Assembly: GCA_019055375.1 (NCBI GenBank)
Contig: JAHQIW010007400.1
Coordinates: forward strand, 1-64,000
Source of the DNA: Parelaphostrongylus tenuis
Taxonomy: Eukaryota > Nematoda > Chromadorea > Rhabditida > Metastrongylidae
Length of the DNA stretch: 64,000 nucleotides
Direction: 5' to 3'
Shown here one piece after another: positions 1-12,235 of this stretch. A model generated the notes under the pieces. The model made no database searches, was not told the origin of the DNA, and worked only from the letters and a program-made list of their open reading frames with translations. Within the stretch, counting starts at the first letter, position 1, and each line of letters opens with the position of its first letter. The translations under genes and the position numbers were made by a program.

Positions 1-258
1 GCTGCTATCAAAGGAACTAGTAATCGTTCGAATCATATCTTTTGAAGTTTTGGGAAACATTTTTTCCTGTTGTTTGCATATAGAACCATTCTTCAACGTA
101 ACCACTTGTTTTGTAGAACATGGGGGCTCTACCACGGCTATCTGCACTTTACTCAGGTCGACGACTTCATGGCAAAAGTATTGTATTACAGCTATTGCTT
201 CTATGTTTCTTAATGCCTCTTGTTTATTGAATTTCGGATGTATTACATGTTTTTATAG
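1..258 (-). CDS. candidate partial exon at the window edge, unrecognised
   Basis: The minus strand is open for about 84 codons to the window start: FNKQEALRNIEAIAVIQYFC, DLSKVQIAVVEPPCSTKQVV and KTSKDMIRTITSSFDSS. Composition is protein-like. No domain is recognised and no clear acceptor is seen. Confidence 0.25.
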
Positions 259-269
259 TATTCTGTGAA

Positions 270-1365
270 ATATATGTTCCTATTCTCCTTTACTTGACTT
301 CACATACCCTTCTTTTATTGTTCGCTTGATAAGACAGTATTTGCTGTGGCTATACATCAAATCCCTCTGGTAATTTTCCAATGGGTAATTGGTTGATAGA
401 AGCCAGTTACTAACTCAATGATCACTTGAGAACACTGCAATAATGCTTCACTGTGAATGAAATGATATTAAGCTCATCAAGGAGTCAGCTATTAATTTCA
501 GTGAGGATAGAACACTCCAGATGCTAGAAACCAGCTTCTTACAGTCGTTGAGCTAATCCTGCAGTTCGAATGTAGTGAAAGAAATAATGAAATTTTGGCG
601 AGTTATTCCAGGACTAGTCACTTTTACGAGTATCTCGACAATATTTACTTGTTTCACGCATAAAGGAGAGAGCGAACCATGTAGTGCTCACATTAAGACA
701 AGGAGCACCTGCACTTGGTTTTGATCGAGACTATACGGCTTTTCTCATGCCTATAGAATGCTGTTTTATTAGTCCTTGCACACCCCAAACGAATTCCTAA
801 CCTTATGTTAATGAGTTGTCTGATAAGCGATGAAGGTTCAGAAAGGTAATATAAGTGCATTTCAGGACTATCGTTCGAACATTAGTGGAGACAATTGATA
901 AGATTTCTTCCAAACGTGCATCGCATTCATTCATATCCGTGGCCAACGACTTTGTTGATGTCCAAAGGTGCTCAGGCACTGTTCGTGATATTGTTGCTGC
1001 AAGCTATGTATCTTCCAGGAAATAACATATCAGAAGGTTTTTCTATGGTAAATTTTCTTATATGCACTGTATTATTCAAGGTGCCTCCTTTGAAAACATA
1101 TCGTCGCAAAGCGAATTCGTTGACAAACAAAAATGTTTCTTTCTAAATGCTAAGCGCACAAAACGCCACTTTGGCTCTCACCTCTACCATTTGGATGGAA
1201 TTCTTATAAGCCAATGAATAAATTTTCATAAAACGTATAAAGATCTCTGGCGCTCCATTGAAACGGTGTATGCGTTATGAATCTGTACGCGGTCCTGAAT
1301 AGCTTGAAGGAAAGGCAACATTGTACTGAACGCCTAAAAGCGAAGAAAACGTTATTGTGTATGTA
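270..1365. other. stretch with no recognisable feature
   Basis: AT-rich, with only short chance frames. Nothing supported. Confidence 0.5.
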
Positions 1366-1368
1366 TAT

Positions 1369-1427
1369 TTGCGCGTATATATGCATATATACAGGTTACA
1401 TATACATATGTATATATATGTATGTAC

Positions 1428-1461
<34 letters not shown>
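1369..1461. repeat. TA microsatellite
   Basis: Interrupted TA/GTATA repeats end in a pure TA run. They border the SINE A copy at 1462. Confidence 0.9.
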
Positions 1462-1465
<4 letters not shown>

Positions 1466-1640
1466 CCAGAGTACTGAGTGGTATGAAAAACATTCGACCC
1501 CAGGCGATAGCTGAAGCCGGAAAGAGTGAGATCTAAATTCGAATTCCGGCTGACGCAAATGTTTTTTGCACAATGCGCTACATTATTGGGTTTATTGTAA
1601 GATCATACCACAGCAAGAGGGGGTCAAATAAACGAAATGA
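1462..1640 (+). repeat. SINE family A copy (tRNA-like core), degraded
   Basis: It contains GGAAAGAGTGAGATCT, TTCGAATTCCGGCTGACGCA and the tail GATCATACCACAGCAAGAGG then GTCAAATAAA. The left half is lost. It abuts a TA microsatellite. Confidence 0.65.
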
Positions 1641-1649
1641 GATAAATAA

Positions 1650-2090
1650 AATAGTTTGAAAAGTTAATCCATGGCATCGACTGTTTTTAAAACCTCGCAA
1701 TAAGCATTCAAAATAATTTCAAAGAATGTTTAGAGCGTATGCGAGGTTGGTCCGCCAGGGCCATACACGCATGTTGCGGAGGTCTCGCCCTCCTCGTCAG
1801 TGACCCACACCCCACATTAAGCCTAACATTGTTGCAAGGATGTCTATTGCGAAATTTTAAAAACAGTCCATGTCATGTATTAATTTTGTTCTTCCAGCCG
1901 ACATTCATCGACTGAAAAGTGGTGATGGCACAGTGTCATTGTAAACCGTGTCGTGACCACATACGCCTCTCTCACAGGGCTTGATGTGGGGCGTGCGCCA
2001 CTGACGAGGAGGGCGAGACCTCCGAAACCCGCTTGTATGGCCCAGGCGTACCAACCTCGTTTAGGCTTTGAACGTTCTTTTTGAAATAGT
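1650..2090. mobile_element. fold-back element (family C), copy 1
   Basis: An inverted repeat: GCGAGGTTGGTCCGCC...GGAGGTCTCGCCCTCCTCGT (from 1741) faces ACGAGGAGGGCGAGACCTCC...ACCAACCTCG (to 2060). A module GTTTTAAAAACAGTCGATGC recurs around it. There is no coding sequence. Confidence 0.7.
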
Positions 2091-2944
2091 TTGAAAAAGG
2101 CTGTTCGTACATGACTAACGTCGCCGAGAAACTTTTAATTTATTACGTATTCGGTGAGAGCTCAACAACCAGTATATAGCATATTTACCATCATTAACTT
2201 TATTCACTATAATTACAACACCACCTTTTATTATACATACACCGATTACTCAAGAAAGTAAAAATATTGCAATAAACTAGAGAACTTGCACTATTGATTG
2301 TCTCAACAGTGTCCTTTTTTTCAATGTCGGAACCTAGTGCTTCTATCATTGAATTCGCTTTTTATATTCTTCTTGAACGTCGTAAAATATCGTTGAACAC
2401 GTCTTTTTGTAATCTCAACGATCGCCTTCTGAGGACTATGTGCATCGTCTCGATATCAGCCGCGGGACGTCAAATCTCACACAAGTACTGTGATAACAGC
2501 GTTTGCCTCTCTCCGCAATTTGTATTGGCGCAGACCGCAATGGAAACAAGGGAGATTATTAGGCAAACTGAGGTCCTGAGGGAACATAATTATGATAGAA
2601 TGATAAAATATCATTGAAAAGGCTTCTTAAAAGATAATTTAAGTAAAAAGAACATCTATATGTAAAAAGTTTCTCATGTTTCGACGAGAAATTTAGATCA
2701 CTATGAAAAGAAGCGTATTTCCATCTATTATACAACATTTGTTTTGTTTTTTACTCGATGTTTATGTAGTAGTTTAAAAGCTTGACAAATGCCGATTTTC
2801 ATACCTAAGCTTTGTTTCTGATTCGGCCTTCGTACTACGTTTTAACTAACCAATAAAAGATAACGTTTTGCCATCGCGATCCGTTTTTCAAACTTCACCG
2901 CGGAATTTTTGGTACTATAAAATAAAATTATAGATCCACCCATT

Positions 2945-3375
2945 ATTATTTGACCAGCCCTTGCCAGACCACATGACAAGTTGGCTCAAATAATATTGAA
3001 AGGATCTATATGAAATTTGAGCGTGGTCTTAACAAAGCACTCGAAATAAAGGTGTAGCATGAAAAAAATATCAGCCTAGGAGCAATCGAGTGCGCAACAC
3101 TCTGTGTTGGGTGAAAGTTTCACTTGACATAGAGTGTAAAACGTTCGCTTTCGATAACTCTCTGTAGGGAGAGCTGGGCTCCCGAGAGAACTGACTATAA
3201 AAAGATTGAAAGACGATGGGTTTAGCCCGACTGACGAGTCTGTATGGACGAAACACGTGCAACGGGCTGTACAAGAAGCCTTACCAGACCGGATGAAAAG
3301 TTGGCTCAGATAATAATGAAAGGGTCTATCTAAAATCCGAGCGTGGTCTTAACAAAGCACTCGAAATAAAGGTAA
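2945..3375. repeat. direct repeat pair of about 95 bp
   Basis: 2955-3053 and 3280-3372 share ACCAGACC, AAGTTGGCTCA, TAATAATGAAAGG-like and GAGCGTGGTCTTAACAAAGC then ACTCGAAATAAAGGT. About 225 bp separate them. This looks like a local duplication or repeats flanking an insertion. Confidence 0.7.
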
Positions 3376-3869
3376 TTATAGATTAGATCAGGATTAATAC
3401 TGCAGGGACATGAGAAAACAAATTTTTTGTGAAAAGGCCGCCCATCTTACTTGGAAAATTTCATTATCCCTCACGAATTGAATGAAATGCAGTCGCATTG
3501 TGTTAAATGCCTCTGTGTTTCCTTTTGTTTTTCACTGAACAGAGCTTTTTCATCGACCTATTAGTAATTAATCAACAGTTCAAAACAGAAAGCTTGGTAT
3601 GAACCTGAATTGTGAGGAGACCTTCATAACATGTTTTGCTAATAAAAAAAAGATAATCTTTAGACTGTTAATCACTGCACTGTCAGGTGATCCTATCAAC
3701 GGACATTTCATTTGCTATCACTTCAGCAGAATGATCTTTTCACTTTACAGGCAGTGTAACTACTGGGATGAGGAAGAGGTCCTTTATACCCAGAAAAATT
3801 CAAGTTTTTTATTTTTGTTTCGCAAATTATCGGTTATTTCAATTTTATGATAATATCACAGGAATATTT

Positions 3870-4345
3870 CCATAACAAAGCATCTGGACCGAGTGTAATA
3901 GGCCGCTGAAGGGAAAGTACCCGACACTGATTCGTCGAAAGCGCGCGCTGTTTCAGCAAGACAATGCCAAACCTTACATTGCAAAAAAGCTAAAGAAAAG
4001 TTGCATGACTTGGAGGAAGTCGAGGTTTCGCCGCACACAGCCCACAGTCCAAATGCTGAGCCGTCCCATTATAGTCTTTCCGCTCAATGGAACATTTCCT
4101 GTGTGGATGGCTTTTCGAGGATTTTGATCAAGCTGAGGAGGCATGTCGGGAGCTTTTTGATGTAAGACCCAAGGTCTGGCGATTTCGAGCAGATCCTAAA
4201 GCTTGCAGACCGTTGTAGGAGGTCATGAATGATTGTGGCTTTTTTGAATAATTATTGTTGATTCAATTGAATTTATGTATAAACTTTGAAATTTCAGCGG
4301 GTGTTAAAAAACTTTTTCTTCAACCTAGGAACTCGGCTTTGATTC
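3870..4345 (+). mobile_element. mariner transposase relic, C-terminal half
   Basis: Broken frames read [20 protein letters not shown], a shortened AKPYIAKKLK stretch, HTAHSPNAEPSHYSLF and a helical C-terminus (FDQAEEACRELF). The right end carries a TTAAAAAACTTTTTCTTCAACC sequence like that of the relic at 53.8-54.35 kb, probably the terminal inverted repeat. Confidence 0.75.
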
Positions 4346-4514
4346 GTTTATATATAGGCGGTATACTTCCCCGCGAGAGAATAGCTGAACCGAAAGGCAC
4401 CGTGCTACTGATGGGGTCAAAACGCCAAAACATGCGTCTAGCATTATAAGTGCTATAACAGACCTCATGCCGATAAATTAATGCTAATCTTATCTGAGAG
4501 GATAGGCACTACTT

Positions 4515-4655
4515 GACAGATCGGTAGGACACGCGAGTCATTATAAGCCACATATGCATTCAGTCACCTCAAATAAAGCTAAAAACTGAAGACAAATGCA
4601 TAGCGTATCCTTCAGAAATTGATCAATGCTAAGAGCTTTGTGCTTAAACGGTTAT
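4515..4655 (+). repeat. SINE family B 3' fragment
   Basis: It matches only the last half of the family: CGCGAGTCATTATAAGCC, ATGCATTCAGTCACCTCAAA and AAATTGATCAATGCTAAGAG. Confidence 0.65.
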
Positions 4656-5084
4656 TTTTGATGGAAAAGCCCATGTATCCTACAAATCCCCATTTTTCAT
4701 CATGACCTGTGTGGATTGCAGTTGCATTGTGTAAAAAGTTGTCGTGTTTCCTTGCCTTCTTACCGAACAAAGCTCAGAGCATGAGTGGATAATATAGAAA
4801 GTTCTTGCCCGTAGTACAGTAGAAAAAAGTGCTTTCAACCTATATATAAGTCTCAACTCTAGACTGTTCTAATGATTGAAAAATTCTCGAGAGCAATCGA
4901 TGAAGTGACACTGCATTACGATCTGCAGTATCAGTCCTAACAAGCTTTTTTTTGCAATTTTTTTTGCACGCTTCGACCAAAAATCGCCTTCCTAAAGTTT
5001 TTCCATTCTATATCCGTCCTTTACTGATGATAAAATCCTTTGAGCGACGAGAAGGTCTGTACCATTACGAAACTACATCACTGG

Positions 5085-5290
5085 GAAGACTACACGCTCC
5101 AATCGCACCGTCGCGTGAGCGACGGCGCAACGCTGTGTGCCTAGTAACGGTGGTCCCCAAAGGGATACTCTGGCTGTGGCGTTTCGCGGGCGTTCGTTGT
5201 TGACTGCCTGAGAGTGCTGAGGTGAGGTTCGGCCCCGCGCGCGCACGACGAGCTCTCAACCATTGGTCGTCGCTTCCCCTTCCCCTTAAG
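5085..5290 (+). repeat. GC-rich dispersed repeat, copy 1
   Basis: GGCTGTGGCGTTTCGCGGGC and GTGAGGTTCGGCCCCGCGCG resemble 26060-26150. Origin unknown; there is no coding evidence. Confidence 0.45.
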
Positions 5291-5299
5291 TGCATAAGA

Positions 5300-7220
5300 A
5301 TAAAAGAATCAATGCAGTACTAAAAACTGGAACAATTAGTGCACAGAATATCAAAAATAATTTATTCCATAGCAAAGCCTCGCCGCTCAAGAAACGTAAT
5401 TAAGTGGAAGATGCAACAGAATCACGTAAGTCTTATGCACCTATATGTCCATACGCGGGACCTCCTGCATCGACTAGTAAGTTCTCTGTATTGGTCACTC
5501 TATCTTTAGTAATTGTCCGAGAGCCTATAAATATGATACCTGCACCGGCCGCAAAAACTTTTTGCTCATATAGACGGGAATCTCTTCTCAAGTGAATTCG
5601 TTAATACCTAATTTGACTGGGAATCAATTTAATCTATTCTAATCGTTATATTGAGCCATATTTATCGGATGGAATGAGTAGGCAGAAAAGAAGGGAACTA
5701 ACTGGAAATAAAATGCAAGGCATCACTTAATGTTGACAGTAATAGCTTGCATGATCGACACCAACATACAGTATATTACAGCGAATATACCACTCATATT
5801 CAGAGAACGTTAGGGCAAAGTCTTTTCTATAATCTCTTCATCGTTCATAGCATTTCAAGTCCTTGATTTATCAAAAATTTTTCGTTTACTGTTAAAACTA
5901 CTTAGCAGAGATAATTGGGGTCATTGCTTCAAAAATAGCCTAGCCTTTAGAACGAAATCCACTGTAAGACTTATGCACAAGAACAAATAGTCTGGAAGAA
6001 GTGTACCCAAATCAAGGTCTATTCTTCGACATGCTCATCCGCTTGTGTTCAAACAACTCTATCTTGTTACGAATGTACGACACATTTCAGTTTTTGGAAT
6101 TATTATAACAAAGGCTAGGTAGACCAAAAGATCCTTCAACAGATAACATCTTAATCCATATCCAAATACAGTAAGAAGCTCGACCTCATGCTGCACAACT
6201 GATGTTGAAAACTTCATCTCACATAGCATTCATGCCAAAGCGCTATTCAACAGCTTGTAAACCGCTAAAAATGCCTTCAGCAAAAAGCTTGCATCACATT
6301 TCTGGGATGTTGGAATAGCTTATGTGTCCTTCAAAATTTACGTAGAATCCAAAGGTTTTTATCTGCATTTATAAAACCCTACGACACTTTGAACCTTTCA
6401 TTCGTAAATGAGAGTTATGCACCAAAATCAATTCGAATACAACCGGATTTATTACTGGAGATAATATCAGGTCATACATCCGTTTAACAAAGTGGGACCC
6501 TACGTATATTAACAGAATTCATTATTCAGACATATCACACAGATAACAATACCACCAAGTAATATCACAGCGCTAATAATCACTAGTAATATAAGTCCCG
6601 ACATTACAGATAGACATTTGGATAAATTGCAATAAATATCACAGGTAGAAACAATAAGTTTACAACCCATATACGACAAAATACTTCATTTCTGTAAAGA
6701 GTGTCATCTTAGCAAAGTTCGAAAATACTATCAAGTTCAAAAAAGCATCTGAAATTTCTCCGTGTTCCAATTCGCTGAAATACATGTATATGGACTTTGA
6801 GGTCATCAAGCTTTACTAAGTTTGTACACACTTAGAAATTTAATTTAATATCACTAAGTCAGCTGGGATATTTGTAATGACATCAGATCTAGTTCTCGAA
6901 ATCCTTAGAGAAAACGAGCAATGCACGTTCAGCACACCGTAGATCTCTTAAGTGCAAAATGTTTTCGAGCTAAACAAGCTACTCTACCGCCACAATGTTA
7001 TATTGATGTAAGTATAGTCCGTGAAAAGAAATAATTATCCGTACATATAATATGTTTTGAAAAAGAATTAAATCACTAAACGAAAAGCTACTGCTGGAAG
7101 TGGATTCCATGGGTGTTCGTCCCCACTTTAAGCTATACTCCTGTAATTGATCAACTCTAAAATTTTCACCTATGATTATCGACTGTATCATAAATTTGCG
7201 CTAAGCGCTAAGAATAATTC
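5300..7220. other. stretch with no recognisable feature
   Basis: AT-rich unique-looking sequence. No coding, tRNA-like or strong inverted signal seen on either strand. Confidence 0.5.
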
Positions 7221-7227
7221 AGGATAG

Positions 7228-7707
7228 CTATGCAATTGAGGAGATAACTGGTAGCTCAGAAGGTATGACACAATGTTCGCTAGGAATGTGAAATTCTTCA
7301 GAGCTCGACTCTTCGTCACTCATTAGAGTTGATGAGGAAGAAGTGCATCGTTCAATAAGGTTTTCCCTTCCTCTCTCTTTATTGCGACATAAGCATGCAC
7401 CCTTCGTATTAGCACGTTCCTGATTTAAACGGCCATGCTGCGCAGTGTGAGACTTCAACATACAGCCTGGAAAAAGTGACTTTACTGAATGTCTTGAAAA
7501 TAAATCTATGACTTAATATACTGCGACTTTTGGTAATGCTCTAAAAATCTTAATACTCTTATAACGCCTCCTAGGCTTCCCTCTCAAAGGCGCTTCGAGC
7601 AAACCATTAAAAAATAATGGAATATCGCTGAAAAATAGTGGTCTAACCCATAAATATCCCTCACTGTTGGGTCTCTCGCCGTTTCGCGGCGAGGACATGT
7701 GGCGCAT
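7228..7707 (-). CDS. candidate two-exon gene fragment, unrecognised
   Basis: Minus strand: an acceptor (GACCATAACAG) precedes an open stretch reading MSSPRNGERPNSEGYLWV, then RPLFFSDIPLFFNG; a GTTTGC donor near 7603 fits. A strong acceptor (ACTTTTTCCAG) above 7466 opens CMLKSHTAQHGRLNQ ... STLMSDEESSSEEFHIPSE and stops at 7228. Phases agree. The acidic Ser-rich end looks like a disordered tail. I recognise no family. It could also be chance. Confidence 0.35.
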
Positions 7708-8029
7708 CCTGTTATGGTCGTTAGCAAATTAAACGCGAACAAGAAGCGACGGCGCGTTTTCCAGAAAAGCAGGTGGTTTCAGAGACTCCTTATTTATGCA
7801 GACCAATCTAACATATTATTACTCCTACGACTTAAACTGGCCTAAAGGCTGCAATCAAACGGTTGGGAAGCACATGAGAGGTAGTCAGTAGTCGTCTCCA
7901 ATGTATAAGCTTCTCCTGTATCCGCGAGAGACTAGTAAGCTATCCACGAGTACACAAACACCATGGTCAGAGCTCAGTAAGCTGTACGTCGGTATAAAGT
8001 GCTAAAATAACAACAATAAAGAGCCTTAA

Positions 8030-10945
8030 ACCTTTAATCCAGAAAGAGCCCCAGTGCGGCAACGCCGAGGAGGACGAGTACGGAGAGGCTTAGAATCTCA
8101 AGATCTCACTAGGTGGCCTTCTGTACTCATTGTCGACACTTGCTTCTATAGAAGACCTATTAATGCAAGCAAGAAGGACAAAGTACGATGTGATCGACAA
8201 GGATCTAACGAGAAGATGCCACCTATTTTTCACACTGTCTATGACACCGGAGAAAAACTATTTCTTGGAACATGCGGAGCAGAGGTGCCAGCGGCACTGT
8301 CATTTTTGCAAATACAAATCTGATAATGAACATTGATTCATTCAAACAACTCGCATACCGTATCGCACGGTTGATCGAAACAATGTGGGTCATTGTCAGC
8401 TTTGACTATCTTCGTTGCTTGCTAACCGATATCAAGTTATGACGAATACAAAGTCAATGAGTCCTGTATAGACTTGGAAAAGTTCTTCAAAAAAGACCAT
8501 ACATAATTCACGATTACCACTAAAGTTTCCAGAGCGAAAACTGGACCCAGGACGTTTGAAGAACATTACACTAAGACTGACATAAAGTTTGACCCCCATA
8601 CGACCATACCCATTGATTTTAATTACGTACGCTTCTGAGCGTTTCAGATGGCATACCATAATTTGAATGTCTGTTTTTTTTTCTATGTTTCACCACACAA
8701 AGCTTTTTTTGCCAGACTTATTATAATCAGTCGACAATTGTCAAACGCAGGTTTATACTAAGGCTGTTGTATTTTAGTGTTTTCATTCAAAATGATTCAT
8801 TGCTTGTGGAATGGTAACTCCAATTCCAAAACGAACTAGACAATTTGGTGATTCGAGGTTTCTTCCTAGTCGATGTCGCTGCTGTTCCGGAATTCTACAA
8901 AAGATCAGATCATTGTCTCCTTCCCGCAGCATTGCATTTTTGGCAAAAAGGAGAAAAGATGCCAAATCTAAACATCAAAATTCTAGACCTCTCACAATCT
9001 GAGATGTATTTAAATCATTAGCCAGCTCTTGAGTAGATACCGTCATTAACAACATCGACGTAGAGTACACCCTAATGTTCAATATCTTCACGTTTGGAGT
9101 TGTGAAAATCTAAAGTCCGAAGGTTACACACAGTCTCCACGAACTTCGAGTTGATACGCCAATGTGGAGTCGCACTAGCCAGTGAAAACCAAAACCTCAC
9201 GTCTGAAGCAGAAAAACACTGAGAAGCGATAAAAGACCTCAAAGAAAAAAGAGCAGCAGCAATGGCCGAAGCTACGGAAACTGTGAAAAACATTCACAAA
9301 ATCCACTAGAGCTTCGCTAGCTACAATCCCAAAATGCTACATTTCGACGCCTGACGGAACAGTCAGCGTTCAGGAAGGCAATGGATTAAATCATCCACGA
9401 TTATTACTCACATCTTTCCAATATATACGTCCTCTTACCCATAAATGAAATGAAAGCGGATGGATATGTCGCTACAGCGGTTTTGCTTTCCGAAACTCAG
9501 TTTGCTGTTTGTCGACGATCGAACAACAACTTGTATCGAGAAGATGAAAGCGGAACGCCCACAGAACCTTCCGAAAGTTTTCATCACATACGGGCTCTGC
9601 TCTTCAATCGTTTTCTGTCAGATTAGAAAATTCTCAGTAAATGGAAAAGTAGCAGAACTGTTTTGCTGTTTGTTCAAGCAACTACCGCTCAATTTTCTTG
9701 CTGTCTTCGCCCATAAAGTCTTCACTTGCACCCCAGACGGGGCTGACATAACACCAGAAGAAGAAGAGCCACGCAAACATGTTGAATATCGAAAGGAATT
9801 CGGTTTCGATACTATAAAGCATGTTCAAACGATGACAGGACTTATCACAGTTTCGTAAGAGTACAATAAACTGCTCTGTCTCACTACCATCAATCTGGAG
9901 GAGGCCTCCGCTTCAATATCAACACAAGCAGTTCACAGAAGCTCCAGACGGCCAGGACATCCTACTCAGTACACTACGATTCTTCGTGAGCTCTATAAAA
10001 ATTTCATAATCAATCTTATTATTCTCTTATGGTACTGCTATTGACATTGACAAGAAAGCTCGACAAAGCGACACTATTTCGATAAAATTACTCACTGCCA
10101 CCTTCCAAAACGTCACGCGGACATCAGAATAAAACAACAAGGGAATGAAAATCAACGGCCGGCAATTATAGCACTTCGCTTCGCTGATGGTATCGTTCTT
10201 ATGACATTGACAATCAGTCAGGCAGAACGATTGTCGAACGATTTCAACAACGCTCAAGAAAAGATTGGTTCCCGACTAAGCCTAACGAAAATCATGTTCA
10301 TGAGGAATGTATTTGTTTTCAATGTCATTCACGCTTCATAAACTCAATCTCCGAATACTCTAATTACATTTACCTAGTTCAGGGAGTCAACAAGATGAAC
10401 GATTTAGCTCCAGAGTTAACCAAGAGAAAGTGAACGGCATCAAAAAAGTTCAGGAGCAACAAGGATACAGTGAAAAGAACGAAGAACATCCAATTTCGTG
10501 CCCACTTTTTCCATTCCACGATTATCTGTGCCTTATCACAATCAAAGAAACGTAGTCGCTACGTGAGCAGAATGAAAACGCACTCGACGAAATTGAACGC
10601 GCAAACGAAAGTCGATACTAGGAATACCGTATTCCGCAAATGACAGAAAGAACTCAAAGTTCTGATCTACGTAGATGACCGAAAGTCAGGAATACCGTTC
10701 CATATGCCCGACTGTCGAAGAAAAGGCGGCCCAGAAACCCAGTGCGCTCTAACGTCAACCGATGAAGAAGCGCCGTTACCGACTGGAGTCCCCGGGATGA
10801 CAAGTGCACCACAGGATGCCCCGATTTTTTCACGAACAGCTTACAACAACGATATGACGCTCGACAAATTTCCAAAAGAGGAGGGCCTACTGAATAGGCG
10901 ATGGAGAAATTATGAGCCTTACTGGTGCCCGCTCGAGTAACACGA
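8030..10945 (+). mobile_element. RTE-type LINE, near full-length decayed copy
   Basis: Forward-strand reading, broken by many stops and frameshifts, follows an RTE element. Endonuclease start: SIEDLLMQARRTKYDV near 8146, TGEKLFLGTC near 8249. Reverse transcriptase: an ALRFADGIVLMTLTISQAER stretch near 10170-10230 (FADD catalytic box changed to FADG) and GSRLSLTKIMFMRN. The C-terminal region ends near 10940 with WRNYEPYWCPLE. The largest open piece (9460-9858) is an out-of-frame shadow of the RT region. Dead copy. Confidence 0.8.
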
Positions 10946-11343
10946 TGATTAACGAAATAACATGTGATATAGGTGATAGTGCTTTGATAATCCTCAATAA
11001 AAACTCAACACCACTTCCTTATACTACGTAGAACGCATAATATGAGTACGACTTATATATAAACAATGTAAAATACCTTGGTCAGGTTTAAAATTACAAT
11101 AACAATGCAATAAACGTCAAGTTTTCCAGCTTCACAATGAAGAAAACTGATAAATGAAAGGAGTGTACCTGATATCATACAACACTGATGGTTTGTAGCA
11201 CCTTGTTCAGTGACACAAAACTGCAAAGCAGATCCTGAAACTAAATTCACTATTTTTACTTAGTTATATGAAATTCCATGGAAGTTTATTTACATTTGAA
11301 TATCTCACACGTTGAAAGCCTGGATCCTTCTAGGTCACAAATT

Positions 11344-11911
11344 GTTAGGTCGTTCCAAATGTTTTGAACCTGAATATTAAACACCAAGTCTACTGACCAG
11401 AAATGATTGGAACTGCATAATTTTGACATCGTTCAATCAAGCATTTTCTTGCGAACATTTTGAAATACAACTTGCATCTATTTGCTTTATTATCGAGCTG
11501 TCTTGAAGACAAATTCGCCTGTTACTCAAGCACGAATAGCGCGTAGGGGAAAATGCTAGTGATGAGGCGCGCAAGATTAATGGCGATGATACGGTTGCAG
11601 AAAGTACGGCTAGGAAGTGGTTCGCGAAGTTCAAAGCTGAACAGAACAGTACAGAGGATTAGTCGCGCTTGAGCCAGCCACAGGGAGCTCCTTGATCCTG
11701 AACACCGCTCCACTAGCATTTTCCCCTACTCGCTATTCGTGTATGAGTAGCAAGCGAGTATATTCCCAGCAAGTATAGGCAAGCTGTATACAATGATGTT
11801 TGCATGAAAATGCGTAACTGTACGATTTCAAATTGGGCGAATTCAATTAGTTCTGATAGTATATTTGATATTTAATGCTCAAGTGCCAAAACTTATGGAA
11901 CGGCCTAATAG
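11344..11911 (+). mobile_element. mariner-derived fold-back element with about 220-bp arms
   Basis: Left arm 11344-11570 and right arm 11690-11911 are inverted copies, both ending in TTAGGTCGTTCC/GGAACGGCCTAA. Between them lies a scrap of mariner helix-turn-helix coding (TARKWFAKFKAEQNSTED). It is a non-autonomous element probably mobilised by a mariner like the one at 55.5 kb. Confidence 0.8.
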
Positions 11912-12011
11912 CATGGAGACAAGATGTTCGTTTTTTCAACGTCGCGCTGATGAAATAAATTCCGTGGCATCGAAAAAGGAACACTTTTATATAGGCTCCT
12001 TGAACTTACAA

Positions 12012-12235
12012 TCAATTAAAAGTTTTTAAACTTAAATTCGTTATTCTTTGGAACGTACTGGATAGCTTGCCATTAACTAGGTTCTCCACTTCAACTATTT
12101 GACTCTCGGAGAGGTGCTGTTCAGCCAGAAAACGCTGGTAACAGAAACTTAGCGATGAAAGCAACAGGACGGTGACTAGTTGGACGGAAAGAACGATGTA
12201 TACAACTTGCTCGGACTGTAAATCATATGATATGA
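12012..12235 (-). CDS. SUCO-like gene, last exon with C-terminal membrane segment
   Basis: The acceptor ATAATTTAG at 12236 is preferred over a second AG (12216-12217) because it keeps phase. The exon has SYDLQSEQ, a hydrophobic run [20 protein letters not shown] and a short hydrophilic tail, with a TGA stop at 12012-12014. A GTACGT inside the tail could be a donor, so the last residues are uncertain. Confidence 0.78.

Noticed and set aside
2294..2617. 107-codon plus-strand open frame
   Set aside because: No domain and irregular composition; the opposite strand looks slightly more protein-like.
7877..7890. Second let-7 seed-like site (GAGAGGTAGTCAG)
   Set aside because: Lacks the leading TGAGG and does not fold into a hairpin with nearby sequence.
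9460..9858. 132-codon open frame, the longest in the window
   Set aside because: It lies inside the decayed RTE LINE and is out of frame with its RT reading; no domain of its own.
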